Source: Thermoflexia bacterium (GTDB lineage: Bacteria; Chloroflexota; Anaerolineae; B4-G1; SLSP01). Taken from it: DNA of 5,740 nt. The position numbers were made by a program, and so were the translations under genes. The notes below the pieces were generated by a model that was not told where the DNA came from, did not search any database, and saw only the letters and a list, made by a program, of their open reading frames with translations. The stretch lies in contig JAUWHU010000308.1 in the NCBI GenBank assembly GCA_030605705.1, positions 1 through 5,740 on the forward strand, given 5' to 3'. Positions 5,645-5,740 of this stretch are shown piece after piece; positions within the stretch are counted from its first letter, which is position 1, and each line of letters opens with the position of its first letter.

Positions 5645-5740
5645 GTCGCTAAAACGCTATGACGCTGTGACGCTATGACGCTGTGACGCTGTGACGCTGT
5701 GACGCTGTGACGCTATGACGCTGTGACGCTGTGACGCTGT
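5645..5740. repeat. Octamer tandem array, unit GACGCTRT, continuing past the right edge
   Basis: Ten exact-register units from 5661 to 5740 read GACGCTGT (eight) or GACGCTAT (two). They are preceded in the same register by two degenerate units, AACGCTAT (5653) and GTCGCTAA (5645). The only difference among the ten is G/A at position 7. There are no spacers. The array is cut by the window edge. The 108 bp between the terminator and the array hold no gene, only a small hairpin at 5570-5584 (TGGCCC, AGG, GGGCCA). Confidence 0.93.

Overview
The window looks like chromosomal DNA of a moderately GC-rich bacterium, most likely a member of the Chloroflexota (Anaerolineae-like). This is an inference from three things: the Val/Thr/Pro-rich linker after the lipobox of the binding protein, the gene order of two Opp/Dpp ATPases followed by a binding protein, and a large DUF2207 membrane protein with a poly-Gly tail. 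No RNA genes, mobile elements or CRISPR arrays are visible.

Left two thirds, minus strand: an oligopeptide/dipeptide-type ABC importer operon, read right to left. It has two tandem sigma70-like promoters (3388-3416 and 3314-3341), the OppD/DppD-type ATPase (3258-2248), the OppF/DppF-type ATPase (2248-1226, TAATG stop/start overlap), a 386-bp gap filled mostly by tandem repeats, and the N-terminal 279 residues of a solute-binding lipoprotein (839-1), which runs off the left edge. The two permease genes are not in the window. They may lie beyond the left edge. The lipoprotein would capture peptides outside the membrane, and the ATPase pair would power import through the unseen permeases.

Right third, plus strand: a divergent gene with its own extended -10 promoter (3556-3564), a strong ribosome-binding site, a 604-residue DUF2207 membrane protein (3674-5488) and a textbook intrinsic terminator (5500-5536). 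It is a separate transcription unit with no visible functional link to the importer.

The most unusual signal is in the non-coding DNA. Each intergenic stretch carries short in-register tandem arrays of 7 or 8 bp. Three are heptamer arrays (934-997, 3332-3372, 3457-3526). Two are octamer arrays: 28 consecutive units at 1005-1228, and a CGCTRTGA array at 5645-5740 that continues past the right edge. Unit sequences differ between arrays, variation within an array is mostly transitions, and indels are nearly absent. One array supplies the -35 box of an importer promoter, and another ends exactly at the oppF stop codon.
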